DNA of 64,000 nucleotides from Halomonas faecis (lineage in GTDB: Bacteria; Pseudomonadota; Gammaproteobacteria; Pseudomonadales; Halomonadaceae): NCBI RefSeq assembly GCF_010993975.1, contig NZ_JAACZO010000043.1, positions 211,652 through 275,651 on the forward strand, in the 5' to 3' direction. Made by a program: the position numbers and the translations under genes. The notes below the pieces were generated by a model. The model was not told the origin of the DNA, did not search any database, and worked only from the letters and a program-made list of their open reading frames with translations. Of this stretch, positions 26,363 to 37,808 are shown one piece after another; position 1 is the first letter of the stretch, and each line of letters opens with the position of its first letter.

Positions 26363-27025
26363 CTAGGCGGGGTCCAGCGTCAGTAGCAGGCGCTGCTGGC
26401 CATCTTCCAGAGCCGGACTGCGGTGAACCGCGCCCCGCTCCTCGTTGCCGACCCAGCCGCTGCCCTTGAATAGCGCCAGGTCGCCGGTGTCGAGCCGTTG
26501 AACGGCGGCCGGGTCGGCGATGGTCTCCGGCTTGTCCGATCGTGGAGCTCCGAGCCCCTGGCGGTTCACGGCCCACTCGGGCAGCCACTCGCTGCCAGGG
26601 CCATGGTAGGTCGTGACCAGGCGCACGGGTAGGTTGTCGCAGTGAAAGCGCGGGCACATGGCTTCCTCTAACCGGCGCAGGCGCAGCCCCACGTTGTCGG
26701 TGTCAAAGAGATAGGCCACGGCCTCGGCCAGGGTCACGATGTCCTCGATCAGCGCGCTGCAAGCACCGGGAGCATGAAGCCGGTTCAGCAGCTCGATGCG
26801 CAGGGTGTCTCCGGGTGTGCCAAGCCAGGAGAAAGATAACGCTCTGTCGGCTTGGCACTGGGCTCTCACGCCGGCCTGCACGTCGTCGGGCAGCCGGCGC
26901 CGCAAGATGGCGATGTTGATGTCATCCTCGAAGATCCGGGGCAGGGCGGTGATGTCGTCGCCTTCGACGACATGGGCTGTCTCCTGGGGAGACGGTGTCG
27001 CCAAGCATTGAGCGGCCATCGTCAT
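26363..27025 (-). CDS. DUF1826 protein, probably zinc-regulated
   Basis: A 220-residue cytoplasmic protein of family DUF1826. Conserved stretches are MCPRFHCDNLPVRLVTTYHGPGSEWLPE and GDLALFKGSGWVGNEERGAVHRSPA. The two histidine-bearing blocks (FHCD and AVHRSP) look like a facial metal site of a cupin or 2-oxoglutarate-oxygenase-like fold, but the function is unknown. Its start follows GAGGAGA. It diverges from dksA2 across the Zur-like box at 27076-27090. DUF1826 genes are repeatedly found beside COG0523 GTPases in zinc regulons, which fits here. Confidence 0.85.
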   Translation of the reverse strand: MTMAAQCLATPSPQETAHVVEGDDITALPRIFEDDINIAILRRRLPDDVQAGVRAQCQADRALSFSWLGTPGDTLRIELLNRLHAPGACSALIEDIVTLAEAVAYLFDTDNVGLRLRRLEEAMCPRFHCDNLPVRLVTTYHGPGSEWLPEWAVNRQGLGAPRSDKPETIADPAAVQRLDTGDLALFKGSGWVGNEERGAVHRSPALEDGQQRLLLTLDPA

Positions 27026-27075
27026 GGGGTCAGTCTCCTCGAATGTGTAGAGCGAGTCTTATGAGGTTGCATATT

Positions 27076-27090
27076 TGTTATGTTATAACG
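27076..27090. promoter_or_regulatory. Candidate Zur box between DUF1826 and dksA2
   Basis: TGTTATGTTATAACG matches the gammaproteobacterial Zur core TGTTATANTATAACA at 13 of 15 positions. It lies 42 bases upstream of dksA2 and 51 bases upstream of the DUF1826 gene, so one site can repress both directions when zinc is available. Confidence 0.85.
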
Positions 27091-27131
27091 TATTTTTTCT
27101 GGTTCTTGAAGAAGACGCTTGAGGGAGTCCA

Positions 27132-27556
27132 ATGCCATCTGCCGAAGAGGTGCGCCTGCTGGCGATGCCGGATGACGCCTACATGAACGACGAGCAGTTG
27201 GCCTTTTTCCGCCGTCGGCTGCTCGATGAGAAGGCCCGCATCGAGGAACACCTGGGGGAGGTTCGTGCCGCCATGGCCTCCCATGATCGCGGCAGCGATG
27301 CGCTCGACCAGGCGGCCTTCGAGGAGGAGTTGCGCCTACAACTGCGACAGGCCGATCGCGAAACCCGGCTGCTGACCAATATCGAAGCCGCCCTGAGGCG
27401 GATCGAAGAGGACGATTACGGTTACTGCGAAGAGACCGGTGAGCCCATCGGGTTGCCGCGTCTGCTACTGCGCCCCACTGCACGGCTCTGTCTGGAGGCC
27501 AAGGAGCGTCAGGAACGGCGCGAGCATCACTATCGCAAGGCAAGAGGAGAGAACTG

Positions 27557-27557
<1 letters not shown>
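27132..27557 (+). CDS. dksA2: Zinc-independent DksA paralogue (DksA2)
   Basis: A 141-residue DksA/TraR-type regulator that binds RNA polymerase through its secondary channel with ppGpp. The coiled coil is at about residues 20-95 and carries DALDQA near the tip. Classical DksA holds zinc with four cysteines. Here the motif is Cys99-X2-Thr102 ... Cys120-X2-Ala123, so two ligands are gone. P. aeruginosa DksA2 has the same pattern, works without zinc and is Zur-repressed. It is first in a long plus-strand operon. Its stop overlaps the next start (TGATG). Confidence 0.93.
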
Positions 27558-28777
<1,220 letters not shown>

Positions 28778-28780
28778 GCC

Positions 28781-29854
28781 ATGCTGACGGCAGACCTCAT
28801 CCCGGTCACGGTGCTGACCGGCTTTCTCGGCAGCGGCAAGACCACGCTGCTCAACGAGCTGGTGCGCCAGCCTGCCATGCGCGATGCGCTGGTGGTGATC
28901 AACGAGTTCGGGGATATCGGGCTGGATCACCGGCTGGTTGCCGAAGGCGACGAGCACAGCGTGGTGGAGATGAGCAGCGGCTGCCTCTGCTGCACCATTC
29001 GCGGCGACCTGAGCCGAAGCGTCCAGCAGGCCTGGGAGGCGCTCGCGAGCGATGGCGGCCGGCCGATCTCGCGGATGATCATCGAGACCACCGGTCTGGC
29101 CGACCCGGCTCCGATCCTGCAGACGCTGATGACCGACCACTGGCTCGCCCATCGCTTCCGCCTGGATGGTGTGGTGTGCCTGGTGGATGCTGCCAATGGC
29201 GTCTCGACCCTGAACGCCCATCGGGAGTCTCAACGCCAGGCCGCCATCGCCGACTGCCTGCTGATCACCAAGGCCGACCTGGTCGACGAAGCCCGTCTGG
29301 CTCGGCTCACCGAGCGGCTGACCGAGATCAATCCGGCGGCCGAGCAGTTGGATGTGCAGCACGGTGCGGTCGACGCCGCACGGCTGACCGCCAAGCGCCT
29401 GCCTGTCTCGGATAATGCTGACCGGCAGGTGGAAGGCTGGCTCGGGGCCGGCGCCTATCTGCAGGTGTCACCCATATCGAGCCTCACGCCCTCTGTCAGC
29501 GACGCTCCTGCCCCGCTGCTCGCGTCTGACGGCGACGCCCCTTTGAGTCGACACGGCGAGCAGATCCGCTCCTTCTGCTTTCGCGTGGAGACGCCCATTG
29601 CCCCCGGGGTGCTGGAAGACTGGCTGGACCTGCTGATGAGTCTGCTCGGCGAAAAGATGCTGCGCATCAAGGCGATCGTGAACGTCGCGGGGCAGGCACA
29701 GCCGCTGGCGCTGCACGGCGTGCAGCATATCTTTCACCCGCCGGTGGCCCTGCCGTCGGAAGCCTGCCCGGACGGCGTCTCGCGCTTCGTGTTCATTACC
29801 AGCGGCGTGGCGCCCGAGGCCGTGACCCGGTTATTCGACGACTTCGATGCTTAG
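28781..29854 (+). CDS. Second COG0523 GTPase (CobW/YjiA type)
   Basis: A 357-residue G3E-family GTPase of a different branch from its neighbour. Walker A is GFLGSGKT (residues 14-21). [13 protein letters not shown] replaces the [10 protein letters not shown] of the upstream copy. The CxCC motif is Cys68-Leu-Cys70-Cys71, and TKADL is the base-specificity motif. The C-terminal domain carries [10 protein letters not shown]. The YjiA/CobW branch includes metallochaperones of unclear clients. The two adjacent GTPases are too different to be a recent duplication. Confidence 0.9.
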   Translation: MLTADLIPVTVLTGFLGSGKTTLLNELVRQPAMRDALVVINEFGDIGLDHRLVAEGDEHSVVEMSSGCLCCTIRGDLSRSVQQAWEALASDGGRPISRMIIETTGLADPAPILQTLMTDHWLAHRFRLDGVVCLVDAANGVSTLNAHRESQRQAAIADCLLITKADLVDEARLARLTERLTEINPAAEQLDVQHGAVDAARLTAKRLPVSDNADRQVEGWLGAGAYLQVSPISSLTPSVSDAPAPLLASDGDAPLSRHGEQIRSFCFRVETPIAPGVLEDWLDLLMSLLGEKMLRIKAIVNVAGQAQPLALHGVQHIFHPPVALPSEACPDGVSRFVFITSGVAPEAVTRLFDDFDA

Positions 29855-29878
29855 CAGAAACGCCCAAGCGAGCCCTAC

Positions 29879-30775
29879 ATGGAACAACACACTCTGACAG
29901 ATATCGCCGCCGCACCCGCCACGCGTCTTGGCACGCTGAGTTGGGTCGGGATGGAGGGCATCGCCCTGCCGCTGAAGGTGGCCGGCCAGGCCATCGCCGG
30001 CCGCGCTTCGGCGGGCGTCAGCCTCGATGATCCAACGGCCCGCGGCATTCATATGTCGCGTCTCTACCTGGCACTAGCCGAGCTGGAGGGGCAGGAGCTC
30101 TCACTGTCGCGGGTGGCCGGGGTGCTCGACGCCTTCCTGGCAAGCCATGAGGGGCTATCCCGCCAGGCCTTTCTCGACCTGGAGGGCGAGGCGCTGTTGC
30201 GCCGCCCGGCACTGATCAGCCCGTTGTCGGGATGGAAGACCTACCCCTTCACCCTGTGCTGCCGCCGCGACGCTCAGGGCCTGCACGTCATCCTCGAGCT
30301 GAGCGTGGGCTACTCCTCCACCTGCCCATGCTCAGCGGCCCTGGCCCGCCAGCTGATTCAGCAGGCTTTCGACGAGGACTTCGTCGAGATGCCGGTAACC
30401 CGCGAAGCGGTACACGCCTGGCTGGGCAGCGAGCAGGGCGTGCTGGCCACCCCCCACAGCCAGCGCAGCCAGGCCCATCTATCGGTGCGTTTGGCGATAG
30501 GCCTCGATGAGCTGCCGCTGGAGGCGCTGGTGGAGCGCGTCGAGAAGGCCCTCGGCACGGCCCTGCAAACGGCGGTAAAACGCATCGACGAGCAGGCCTT
30601 CGCCCTGGCCAACGGCCAGAACCTGATGTTCTGCGAAGACGCGGCGCGCCGCCTGCATCAGACCCTGCGCGACCTGCCCGGCATCGGGGGCTTCGCCCTT
30701 CGCGTGGTGCACGCCGAGAGCCTGCACGCCCACGACGCCGTGGCACGCAGCCAGTGGAACTGGCAGGAGGCGTGA
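29879..30775 (+). CDS. folE2: GTP cyclohydrolase FolE2 (type IB)
   Basis: A 298-residue GTP cyclohydrolase of the FolE2/COG1469 family. It makes 7,8-dihydroneopterin triphosphate for folate and queuosine precursors. Landmarks are GTLSWVGMEGIALPLKV at the N-terminus, ARGIHMSRLYLAL, ELSVGYSSTCPCSAALARQL with the catalytic cysteine, and QRSQAHLSVRL. Type IB enzymes do not need zinc and replace zinc-dependent FolE under zinc limitation. This is known for Zur regulons of several bacteria. It overlaps hisI by one base. Confidence 0.95.
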   Translation: MEQHTLTDIAAAPATRLGTLSWVGMEGIALPLKVAGQAIAGRASAGVSLDDPTARGIHMSRLYLALAELEGQELSLSRVAGVLDAFLASHEGLSRQAFLDLEGEALLRRPALISPLSGWKTYPFTLCCRRDAQGLHVILELSVGYSSTCPCSAALARQLIQQAFDEDFVEMPVTREAVHAWLGSEQGVLATPHSQRSQAHLSVRLAIGLDELPLEALVERVEKALGTALQTAVKRIDEQAFALANGQNLMFCEDAARRLHQTLRDLPGIGGFALRVVHAESLHAHDAVARSQWNWQEA

Positions 30776-31182
30776 TGGATATCTGGCTACAGCTGGAGCA
30801 GGCCGAGCGCGGCGAGCGGCGACCGTTGGAGGCGGTGCTAGCCGCCATTCCCTGGAACGCCGACGGCCTGATCACCGCCATCGCCCAGCAGCACGACAGC
30901 GGCGAGGTGCTGATGCTGGCCTGGATGAACCGCGAGGCGCTGTTGGAGACCCTGACCACAGAGAGGGTCTGCTACTGGTCGCGTTCGCGGCAGACCCTGT
31001 GGCGCAAGGGCGAGAGCTCCGGGCACCGCCAGCGGCTGATAGAAGCGCGCCTGGACTGCGACGGCGATGCGTTGCTGCTGCAGATCGATCAGCAGGGCCC
31101 CGCCTGCCACACCGGGCGCCCCAACTGTTTCTACAACGCCATTCGCGACGACTCGGTGGAGGTCATCTCTGCGCCACTGTGA
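30775..31182 (+). CDS. hisI: Phosphoribosyl-AMP cyclohydrolase (HisI), extra copy
   Basis: A 135-residue HisI that opens the purine ring of phosphoribosyl-AMP in histidine synthesis. Metal-site motifs LDCDGD and CHTGRPNCFY are intact, as is MLAWMN near residue 45. It starts at 30775 with TGATG coupling to folE2. It stands outside any histidine operon and within the Zur-controlled set, so it is probably a second copy kept for zinc limitation, when the housekeeping zinc enzyme may fail. Whether it uses another metal cannot be told from sequence. Confidence 0.9.
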   Translation: MDIWLQLEQAERGERRPLEAVLAAIPWNADGLITAIAQQHDSGEVLMLAWMNREALLETLTTERVCYWSRSRQTLWRKGESSGHRQRLIEARLDCDGDALLLQIDQQGPACHTGRPNCFYNAIRDDSVEVISAPL

Positions 31183-31215
31183 CCTGACGCATGAATGCAA
31201 CGCCACGGGAGCACG

Positions 31216-31527
31216 ATGCAACTCTTCAATACACGGACTCGCCGCCGCGAGGAGATGCTGGCCGGGGCCCGGGTGGAGGTGGCGCCCTACAAGCGCAACC
31301 CGCTGGACTTCGTGCTGTGGAAACCCTCCTCTCCGGAGCAGCCGGGCTGGGAGAGCCCCTGGGGGCGCGGACGCCCCGGCTGGCACGTGGAGTGCACCGC
31401 CATGATCGGCGAGCGCCTGATGCGCGCCCGCCGCACCCTGCTCGACCACTATCGGGCCCTGTCCGAGCTGGGTGCCGAGGTGCGCGATACACCCGAAGGC
31501 CCGAGCTGGCAGCCGACGCTTGCTTAG
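31216..31527 (+). CDS. Shrunken cysteinyl-tRNA synthetase-like protein (103 aa)
   Basis: A 103-residue frame preceded by GGGAG. It is collinear with three pieces of CysRS. Residues 1-14 ([13 protein letters not shown]) match the extreme N-terminus. Residues 15-67 ([20 protein letters not shown] and [12 protein letters not shown]) match the middle of the catalytic domain, about residues 162-212 of E. coli CysRS. Residues 68-103 ([27 protein letters not shown]) match the C-terminal end. The HIGH and KMSKS motifs and three of four zinc ligands are gone; one zinc-ligand cysteine (Cys60, HVEC) remains. It cannot aminoacylate. Two in-frame deletions with no stop codon suggest either a domesticated small protein or a young remnant. 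Confidence 0.75.
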   Translation: MQLFNTRTRRREEMLAGARVEVAPYKRNPLDFVLWKPSSPEQPGWESPWGRGRPGWHVECTAMIGERLMRARRTLLDHYRALSELGAEVRDTPEGPSWQPTLA

Positions 31528-31567
31528 AACGCGTCCCTGACCCGCCCCCTACAAACGAGAACGCCCC

Positions 31568-33589
31568 ATGACCGAGACGCCTCCTTCCGCCGCCGGCGAG
31601 CCCCTCGCCATCACCCTGCCGGACGAGCGCGAGCTCACGCTGGCGTCACCCACCAGCGTGGCCGAAGTCGCCACCGCCATCGGCCCTGGACTGGCCCGCC
31701 AGGCACTGGCCGGCAGGGTCGACGGGGCGCTGGTGGACGCCTGCGACCCCATCACCCGGGACGCCCGGGTGCAGGTGATCACGCCAAGCGACCCCGAGGG
31801 GCTGGAGATCATCCGCCACTCCTGCGCCCACCTGGTGGGCCACGCCGTCAAGCAGCTCTACCCCGATGCCGAGATGGTGATCGGCCCGGTCATCGACGAC
31901 GGCTTCTACTACGACATCGCTATCGAGCGCCCCTTCACGCCGGAGGACCAGGCGGCCATCGAGGCGCGCATGAAGGTGCTGATCGCCCGGGAGTACGACG
32001 TCATCAAGCGGCGGATTCAGCGGGAAGAGGCCCTGCGGATCTTCCGTGAGCGCGGCGAGAGCTACAAGCGGCGGCTGATCGAGGAGATGCGCGACGAAAC
32101 CACCCTGGGGCTCTACTTTCATCAGGAGTACGTGGACATGTGCCGCGGCCCCCACGTGCCCAATACTCGCTTTCTCAAGCATTTCCGCCTGACCAAGCTG
32201 TCGGGCGCCTACTGGCGCGGTGACGCTCGAAATGCGCAGCTGCAGCGGATCTACGGTACGGCCTGGGCTGACCGCAAGGCGCTCAAGGCCTACCTCAAGC
32301 GCTTGGAGGAGGCGGAGAAGCGCGACCACCGCCGCCTGGGGCGCCAGTTGGGGCTCTTTCACTTCCAGGAGGAGGCCCCCGGCGCAGTGTTCTGGCACCC
32401 CGGCGGCTGGACCGTGCTGCAGACCCTGATCGCCTACATGCGCCGCCGCCAGGCCGCCGGCGGCTACGTGGAGATCAATACGCCGGACATGATGGACCGT
32501 GGCCTGTGGGAAACCTCCGGCCATTGGCAGAACTACCAGGAACACATGTTCACTACCCAGACCGAAGATGGTCGCTCCCTGGCGCTCAAGCCGATGAACT
32601 GCCCTGGCAGCGTGCTGCTCTATCGTCATGGCCTGAAGAGCTACCGCGACCTACCCATCCGCATGGGCGAATTCGGCAAGGTGCACCGCTACGAGCCCTC
32701 CGGCGCCCTGCACGGCCTGCTGCGGGTGCGCCACTTCACCCAGGATGACGCCCACATCTACTGCACGCCGGAGCAGATGAACGCGGAGTGCCGCCGGGTG
32801 GTGGCGCTGGTGCTCGACATCTACCGGGAGTTCGGTTTCGAGGAGGTGCGCCTCAAGCTCTCTACCCGGCCGGAGAACCGCATGGGCAGCGAGGCCATCT
32901 GGGACCGCCTGGAGGGGGCCTTGACCGACGCCCTGGAGGCGATGGACCTGGCCTACGAGCTCAACCCCGGCGAAGGCGCCTTCTACGGGCCCAAGCTCGA
33001 GTTCGTGCTGCGCGACGCCATCGGACGCGACTGGCAATGCGGTACCCTTCAGGTAGACATGAACCTGCCCGAGCGTTTCGGGCTCGATTACGTGGACGAA
33101 CAGGGCCAGCGCCAGCGTCCCGTGCTGCTGCACCGCGCGCTGTTCGGCTCCCTGGAACGCTTCCTCGGCATCCTGATCGAGCATCACGCCGGCAAGCTGC
33201 CCGCTTGGCTGGCGCCGCAGCAGGCGGTGGTGATGTCGATCACCGAGTCCCAGGCGGGTTATGCCGAGACGCTGACCGAGGCGCTTTGCGACGCCGGGCT
33301 ACGCGCCGAGGCCGACGTGCGCAACGAGAAGATCGGCTACAAGATTCGCGAGCAGACCCTGCAGCGGATTCCCTTCCTGCTGATCGTCGGCGACCGGGAG
33401 ACGGCCGAGGGCAGAGTGACCCTGCGCCACCGAGAGGGCACCGACCTCGGCACGCGCGGCGTGGAGGATGCTATTGCCCTGCTCGAAGAGCAGTGTCAGG
33501 CCCCCGACCGCGAAGTCCAGCGCCACGAACAGGCGGCCCGTCTGCAGCGCCTGCTCGCCCCGGCGGGCGCCGAGAAGACCTCCGCATGA
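31568..33589 (+). CDS. thrS2: Threonyl-tRNA synthetase, second (zinc-regulated) copy
   Basis: A 673-residue class II ThrRS. It has an N-terminal TGS domain (about residues 10-70), a second-additional/editing domain (about 75-230, [20 protein letters not shown]), a catalytic core and an anticodon-binding domain (about 550-650). Zinc ligands of ThrRS appear intact: Cys in KPMNCPG, His in [12 protein letters not shown] and His in [13 protein letters not shown]. The place in the Zur operon implies a spare copy for zinc limitation, as known for Zur-controlled thrS2 in cyanobacteria. It is unusual in having [13 protein letters not shown] after CPGS rather than CPGH. It lies 40 bases after the mini-CysRS. 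Confidence 0.9.
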   Translation: MTETPPSAAGEPLAITLPDERELTLASPTSVAEVATAIGPGLARQALAGRVDGALVDACDPITRDARVQVITPSDPEGLEIIRHSCAHLVGHAVKQLYPDAEMVIGPVIDDGFYYDIAIERPFTPEDQAAIEARMKVLIAREYDVIKRRIQREEALRIFRERGESYKRRLIEEMRDETTLGLYFHQEYVDMCRGPHVPNTRFLKHFRLTKLSGAYWRGDARNAQLQRIYGTAWADRKALKAYLKRLEEAEKRDHRRLGRQLGLFHFQEEAPGAVFWHPGGWTVLQTLIAYMRRRQAAGGYVEINTPDMMDRGLWETSGHWQNYQEHMFTTQTEDGRSLALKPMNCPGSVLLYRHGLKSYRDLPIRMGEFGKVHRYEPSGALHGLLRVRHFTQDDAHIYCTPEQMNAECRRVVALVLDIYREFGFEEVRLKLSTRPENRMGSEAIWDRLEGALTDALEAMDLAYELNPGEGAFYGPKLEFVLRDAIGRDWQCGTLQVDMNLPERFGLDYVDEQGQRQRPVLLHRALFGSLERFLGILIEHHAGKLPAWLAPQQAVVMSITESQAGYAETLTEALCDAGLRAEADVRNEKIGYKIREQTLQRIPFLLIVGDRETAEGRVTLRHREGTDLGTRGVEDAIALLEEQCQAPDREVQRHEQAARLQRLLAPAGAEKTSA

Positions 33590-33627
33590 ACTGGATCGGC
33601 GATCCATGCCACAAGGCTGATGGGCCG

Positions 33628-34440
33628 TTACGTCGACCTGCTAACCCGTAGCCGACGTTTGAACTGTCCGGCCAGGCTGGACAGGGCAAACAGGATGGCG
33701 GCGAGGCTGACGATGGTCGGGCCGGTGGGCGTGTCGAGCCAGTAGGCCGCCTGCAGGCCACCGGTGGTCGAGGCGACTCCGATCACCGCGGCGAGCAGTG
33801 CCATGGCCTCTGGGGTGCGGCAGAAGGGCCTGGCCGCGGCGGCGGGAATGATCAGCAGGGCGGCGATCAGCAGCACTCCCACCACCTTCAAGGCCACGGC
33901 GACGACCACTGCGAGGGAGAGCGTCAGCACCAGCTGCTCGCGCCTGGGATCGACGCCGCTGGCCTGGGCGAGGTCTTCATCCAGGGTGGCGGTAAGCAGC
34001 GCCGACCAGCGCCATCCCACCATGCCGACGACCAGCAGCGCTCCGGCACCAATGATCGCCAGGTCGCCCTTGCCGACGGCCAGGATGTCCCCGAACAGGT
34101 AGGCCATGAGGTCGATGCGGACCCCGGAGAGGAACGATACCGCCACCAGCCCGAAGGCGAGAGCCGAGTGCGCCATGACGCCGAGCAGGGTGTCCATGGC
34201 GTAGCCCCGGCCGCTGAGCAGCGAGACCAGGGTGGCCATCAGCAGCGACACCACCAGCACGCCGGCGAAGATGGAGGTGGAGAACAGCAGCGACAGCGCC
34301 ACGCCGAGGATGGCGGCGTGAGCGGTGGCATCGCCGAAATAGGCCATGCGCCGCCACACCACGAAGCACCCTAGCGGGGCGGCGGCGAGCGCCACGCCAA
34401 AGCCGGCCACGGCGGCGCGAACCAGGAAATCGTCGAGCAT
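33628..34440 (-). CDS. znuB: Zinc ABC transporter permease
   Basis: A 270-residue inner-membrane permease of the ABC-3 family with about eight helices. It begins LDDFLVRAAVAGFGVALAAAPLGCFVVWRRMAYFGDATAHAAILGVALSLL and includes the family's KVVGVLLIAALLIIPAAAARPF. It overlaps znuC by one base at the start. It converges on thrS2 with a 38-base gap. Confidence 0.93.
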   Translation of the reverse strand: MLDDFLVRAAVAGFGVALAAAPLGCFVVWRRMAYFGDATAHAAILGVALSLLFSTSIFAGVLVVSLLMATLVSLLSGRGYAMDTLLGVMAHSALAFGLVAVSFLSGVRIDLMAYLFGDILAVGKGDLAIIGAGALLVVGMVGWRWSALLTATLDEDLAQASGVDPRREQLVLTLSLAVVVAVALKVVGVLLIAALLIIPAAAARPFCRTPEAMALLAAVIGVASTTGGLQAAYWLDTPTGPTIVSLAAILFALSSLAGQFKRRLRVSRST

Positions 34441-35204
34441 CAGGGGGTGGCCTCCAGGGAGTTGGCGCCGGCCGCCGGTGGCGCGGGTGTGCCGGAAGAG
34501 GGGGCGTGATCATGGGCATGGCGATACAGCGCCAGGGCATCGCCGGTATCGGGGCCGAACAGCGCCTGGTAGGCCGGCGAGGCGAGAACCCGTTCAGGCG
34601 TGCCTTGGCAGCAGACATGGCGGTTCAGGCACACCACGCGATCCGAGGCGCGCATCACTACGTGCAGTTCGTGACTGACCATCAGCACCGCGCAGCCCAG
34701 CTCGCGCCGCACGCTCGCGATCTGGCGGTAGAAGTCGGCCGTGCCGCGGTGGTCGAGGCCCTGGGTGGCCTCATCGAGGAGCAGCAGGTCGGGATCCTCC
34801 AGCAGTGCCCGGGCGAGCAGGATGCGCTGAAACTGCCCGCCCGAGAGGTCCGTCACCTGCTGTCGATCCAGGCTGGGAACACCGGCCTGCTCCAGGGCCT
34901 GGCGCACCGTCTGCGTCGAGTGGCGGTGCGGTAGGTTCAAAAAGCGGGTGACCGTCATCGGCAGGGTGGCATCGATGGCCAGCCGTTGGGGTACGTAGCC
35001 GATGGTGAGGCCCGGCTGGCGCACGAGCCGGCCGCGGGCGGGGCGCACGGCACCGATGATGGCGCGCAGCAGGGTCGACTTGCCGGAGCCGTTGGGGCCG
35101 ACCAGGGTGACGATCTCGCCACGGTCGAGGTGCAGGTCGATGCCCTCGAGGACGGTTCGCCCGCCGAGGGCGACGTGAAGATCGTCTATCGACAACAGGT
35201 GCAT
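34440..35204 (-). CDS. znuC: Zinc ABC transporter ATPase
   Basis: A 254-residue ATPase. Walker A is GPNGSGKST, the signature is LSGGQFQRILLARALLEDPDLLLLDEATQGLD, and the H-loop is MVSHELHVVMRASDR. CLNRHVCCQGTPERV is the usual ZnuC CCxG element. Its C-terminal tail is histidine-containing (ALYRHAHDHA). It starts 76 bases from the Zur-like box shared with znuA. Confidence 0.95.
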   Translation of the reverse strand: MHLLSIDDLHVALGGRTVLEGIDLHLDRGEIVTLVGPNGSGKSTLLRAIIGAVRPARGRLVRQPGLTIGYVPQRLAIDATLPMTVTRFLNLPHRHSTQTVRQALEQAGVPSLDRQQVTDLSGGQFQRILLARALLEDPDLLLLDEATQGLDHRGTADFYRQIASVRRELGCAVLMVSHELHVVMRASDRVVCLNRHVCCQGTPERVLASPAYQALFGPDTGDALALYRHAHDHAPSSGTPAPPAAGANSLEATP

Positions 35205-35280
35205 GGCGTCCCTCCGCTATCGTCGCCGTCAGGCCGTTGCACGGCAGGCATGAAGATGCAGGCTTGACATTGATAAGTAT

Positions 35281-35295
35281 GTTATATCATAACAA
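35281..35295. promoter_or_regulatory. Candidate Zur box between znuC and znuA
   Basis: TGTTATATCATAACA matches the Zur core TGTTATANTATAACA at 14 of 15 positions and is almost a perfect palindrome. It lies between the divergent znuCB and znuA-zinT units and can control both. Confidence 0.92.
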
Positions 35296-35344
35296 TTAAC
35301 GTCACAATCGCATGCTTCTCGCGGTGGAACCTTTGGAGAGATCG

Positions 35345-36340
35345 ATGACGATAAACAAGCTGCTACGCCCTCTTTGCCTGCCTTGGCTGTTGGTACCCGC
35401 CGTTGCGGTTGCCGAAGTGCCCTCCGTGGCCGTGGACATCCCGCCGGTCCACTCGCTGGTCGACCGAGTGATGGGGGAGCTGGGATCGCCCGATCTGGTG
35501 ATCCAGCCAGGTGCCTCACCGCACGGTTACTCCATGCGTCCGTCCGAGGCCGAGGCGCTGTCGCGTGCCGATGTCGTGTTCTGGGTCAGCGACGACCTGA
35601 CGCCCTGGCTGGCCAGGGCTCGGCAGTCGCTGGCCGAAGACGCGCTGAAGGTGGAGCTAATGGAGGCTCCCGGCACGCGGCGTTTGGAGTATCGCCAGGG
35701 GGCGACGTTCGAGGCCCATGATCATGCGCACGACGAACATGCGCATGACGACCACGACCACGATCACGACCATCAGCATGAGACCGGTCACGACCATGAT
35801 CACGGTCATTCCCATGAAGGCCTCGACCCCCACGGCTGGCTCGATCCGGTGAATGCCCAGGCCTGGCTCGAGGCCATCGCCGAGTCGTTGGCCGATCTCG
35901 ATCCCGACAACGCCGACGTCTACCGCCAGAACGCGGCCGAGGGACAGGCCGAGCTGGAAACCCTGATCGACGACCTGAACGGCCATCTGGCGGACGCCCG
36001 CGATGCCCGCTTCATCGTCTTCCACGATGCCTATCAGTATTTCGAGAGCCGTTTCGACGTGCCGGCGGTGGGGGCGATCGCTCTGGGCGATGCCTCTGAC
36101 CCGAGTCCGGCGCGCATTCGCGAGATCCAGGAGCGGGTCGCCGAACTCGGCGTTCAGTGCGTATTCCGCGAACCGCAGTTCAACCCGGCGCTGGTGGAGA
36201 GCGTGTTCGAGGGCAGCGGCGTCGAGACGTCGATCGTCATCGACCCCCTGGGGGTGGACATTCCGCTCGGTGTCGACCTCTATCCGCAACTGCTGCGCCA
36301 ACTGGCCAACGGCGTGACGCGCTGCGACTCGAGCGCCTGA
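35345..36340 (+). CDS. znuA: Periplasmic zinc-binding protein
   Basis: A 331-residue cluster 9 substrate-binding protein. The signal peptide ends VAVA. Zinc ligands expected from the family are His60 (GASPHGYSM), His163 (LDPHGWLDP) and His227 (FIVFHDAYQYF), plus a late aspartate (IDPLG). A charged histidine/aspartate loop at about residues 125-157 is typical of ZnuA from gram-negative bacteria. The ATG at 35345 follows GGAGAG and gives the signal peptide directly. It is followed 65 bases later by zinT. Confidence 0.94.
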   Translation: MTINKLLRPLCLPWLLVPAVAVAEVPSVAVDIPPVHSLVDRVMGELGSPDLVIQPGASPHGYSMRPSEAEALSRADVVFWVSDDLTPWLARARQSLAEDALKVELMEAPGTRRLEYRQGATFEAHDHAHDEHAHDDHDHDHDHQHETGHDHDHGHSHEGLDPHGWLDPVNAQAWLEAIAESLADLDPDNADVYRQNAAEGQAELETLIDDLNGHLADARDARFIVFHDAYQYFESRFDVPAVGAIALGDASDPSPARIREIQERVAELGVQCVFREPQFNPALVESVFEGSGVETSIVIDPLGVDIPLGVDLYPQLLRQLANGVTRCDSSA

Positions 36341-36405
36341 TGGCAGTGCCTCGTCATTCACCCCAACCCAACCTGCATCAATCGATCACGAAAGGAGCGT
36401 TAACC

Positions 36406-37119
<714 letters not shown>

Positions 37120-37165
37120 ATGCCCGGCTCACGAGGGTGGCCCGAACGGGCCATCGCTCTCCCAT

Positions 37166-37194
37166 GGCCGCCGCATCGCAATGAAGCGGCGGCC
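37166..37194. terminator. Bidirectional hairpin between zinT and thiE
   Basis: GGCCGCCGC / GCGGCGGCC, a perfect nine-base-pair stem with an eleven-base loop, lies between two converging genes. Confidence 0.75.
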
Positions 37195-37808
37195 TATTTC
37201 GTGAAGAACGCCCGGGCGGTAGCCTCCGGGTCGGGTTGGCCACAGATGGCCGAAACGACGGCCGCGCCCTGGGCGCCGACATCGCGCACCGCCGTGGCGT
37301 GTTCCGCCTTGAGTCCGCCGATGGCCACGGCCGGCAGGGGGCTGGCAGCAACCAGTGAAGCGAGCCCCGCGAAGCCCAGCGGTTCGGCGTGGTCGTGCTT
37401 GCTGGGGGTGGCGAACACCGGGCCCAGGCCCAGGTAGTCGAGCCTGTCGGCGTCGACCCGGGCCATCTGCTCGTGGGTCTGTACCGAGAGGCCGAGGATC
37501 GCCGCCTCGCCCAGCGCGGCGCGGGCCTCGGCCACGTCGCCGTCGTCCTGGCCGATGTGCAGGCCGTCGGCACCGCTCTCCACGGCCACCGCCAGACGGT
37601 CGTTGACGATCAGTGGCACCTTGCTGCCGGCCAGGGCCGCCTTCAGGCGCCGCGCCTGGTCGATCAGTACGCCGTCGCTGGCGTGCTTGTCGCGTAGCTG
37701 AACCAGCGTCACCCCACCGCGCACCGCGGCCACCACCGTCTCCACCAGGCCGCGTTCGGTGCACAGCCGTGGGTCGGTGACCAGATAGAGGGAGAGATCA
37801 AGGCGCAT
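37194..37808 (-). CDS. thiE: Thiamine-phosphate synthase
   Basis: A 204-residue TIM-barrel enzyme that joins HMP-pyrophosphate to thiazole phosphate to make thiamine phosphate. Family blocks are LYLVTDP at the N-terminus, VQLRDKHASDGVLIDQARRL, LIVNDRLAVAVESGADGLHIGQDD and YLGLGPVFATPSKHDHA. It overlaps thiM by 11 bases and follows it in the same operon. Confidence 0.95.
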   Translation of the reverse strand: MRLDLSLYLVTDPRLCTERGLVETVVAAVRGGVTLVQLRDKHASDGVLIDQARRLKAALAGSKVPLIVNDRLAVAVESGADGLHIGQDDGDVAEARAALGEAAILGLSVQTHEQMARVDADRLDYLGLGPVFATPSKHDHAEPLGFAGLASLVAASPLPAVAIGGLKAEHATAVRDVGAQGAAVVSAICGQPDPEATARAFFTK

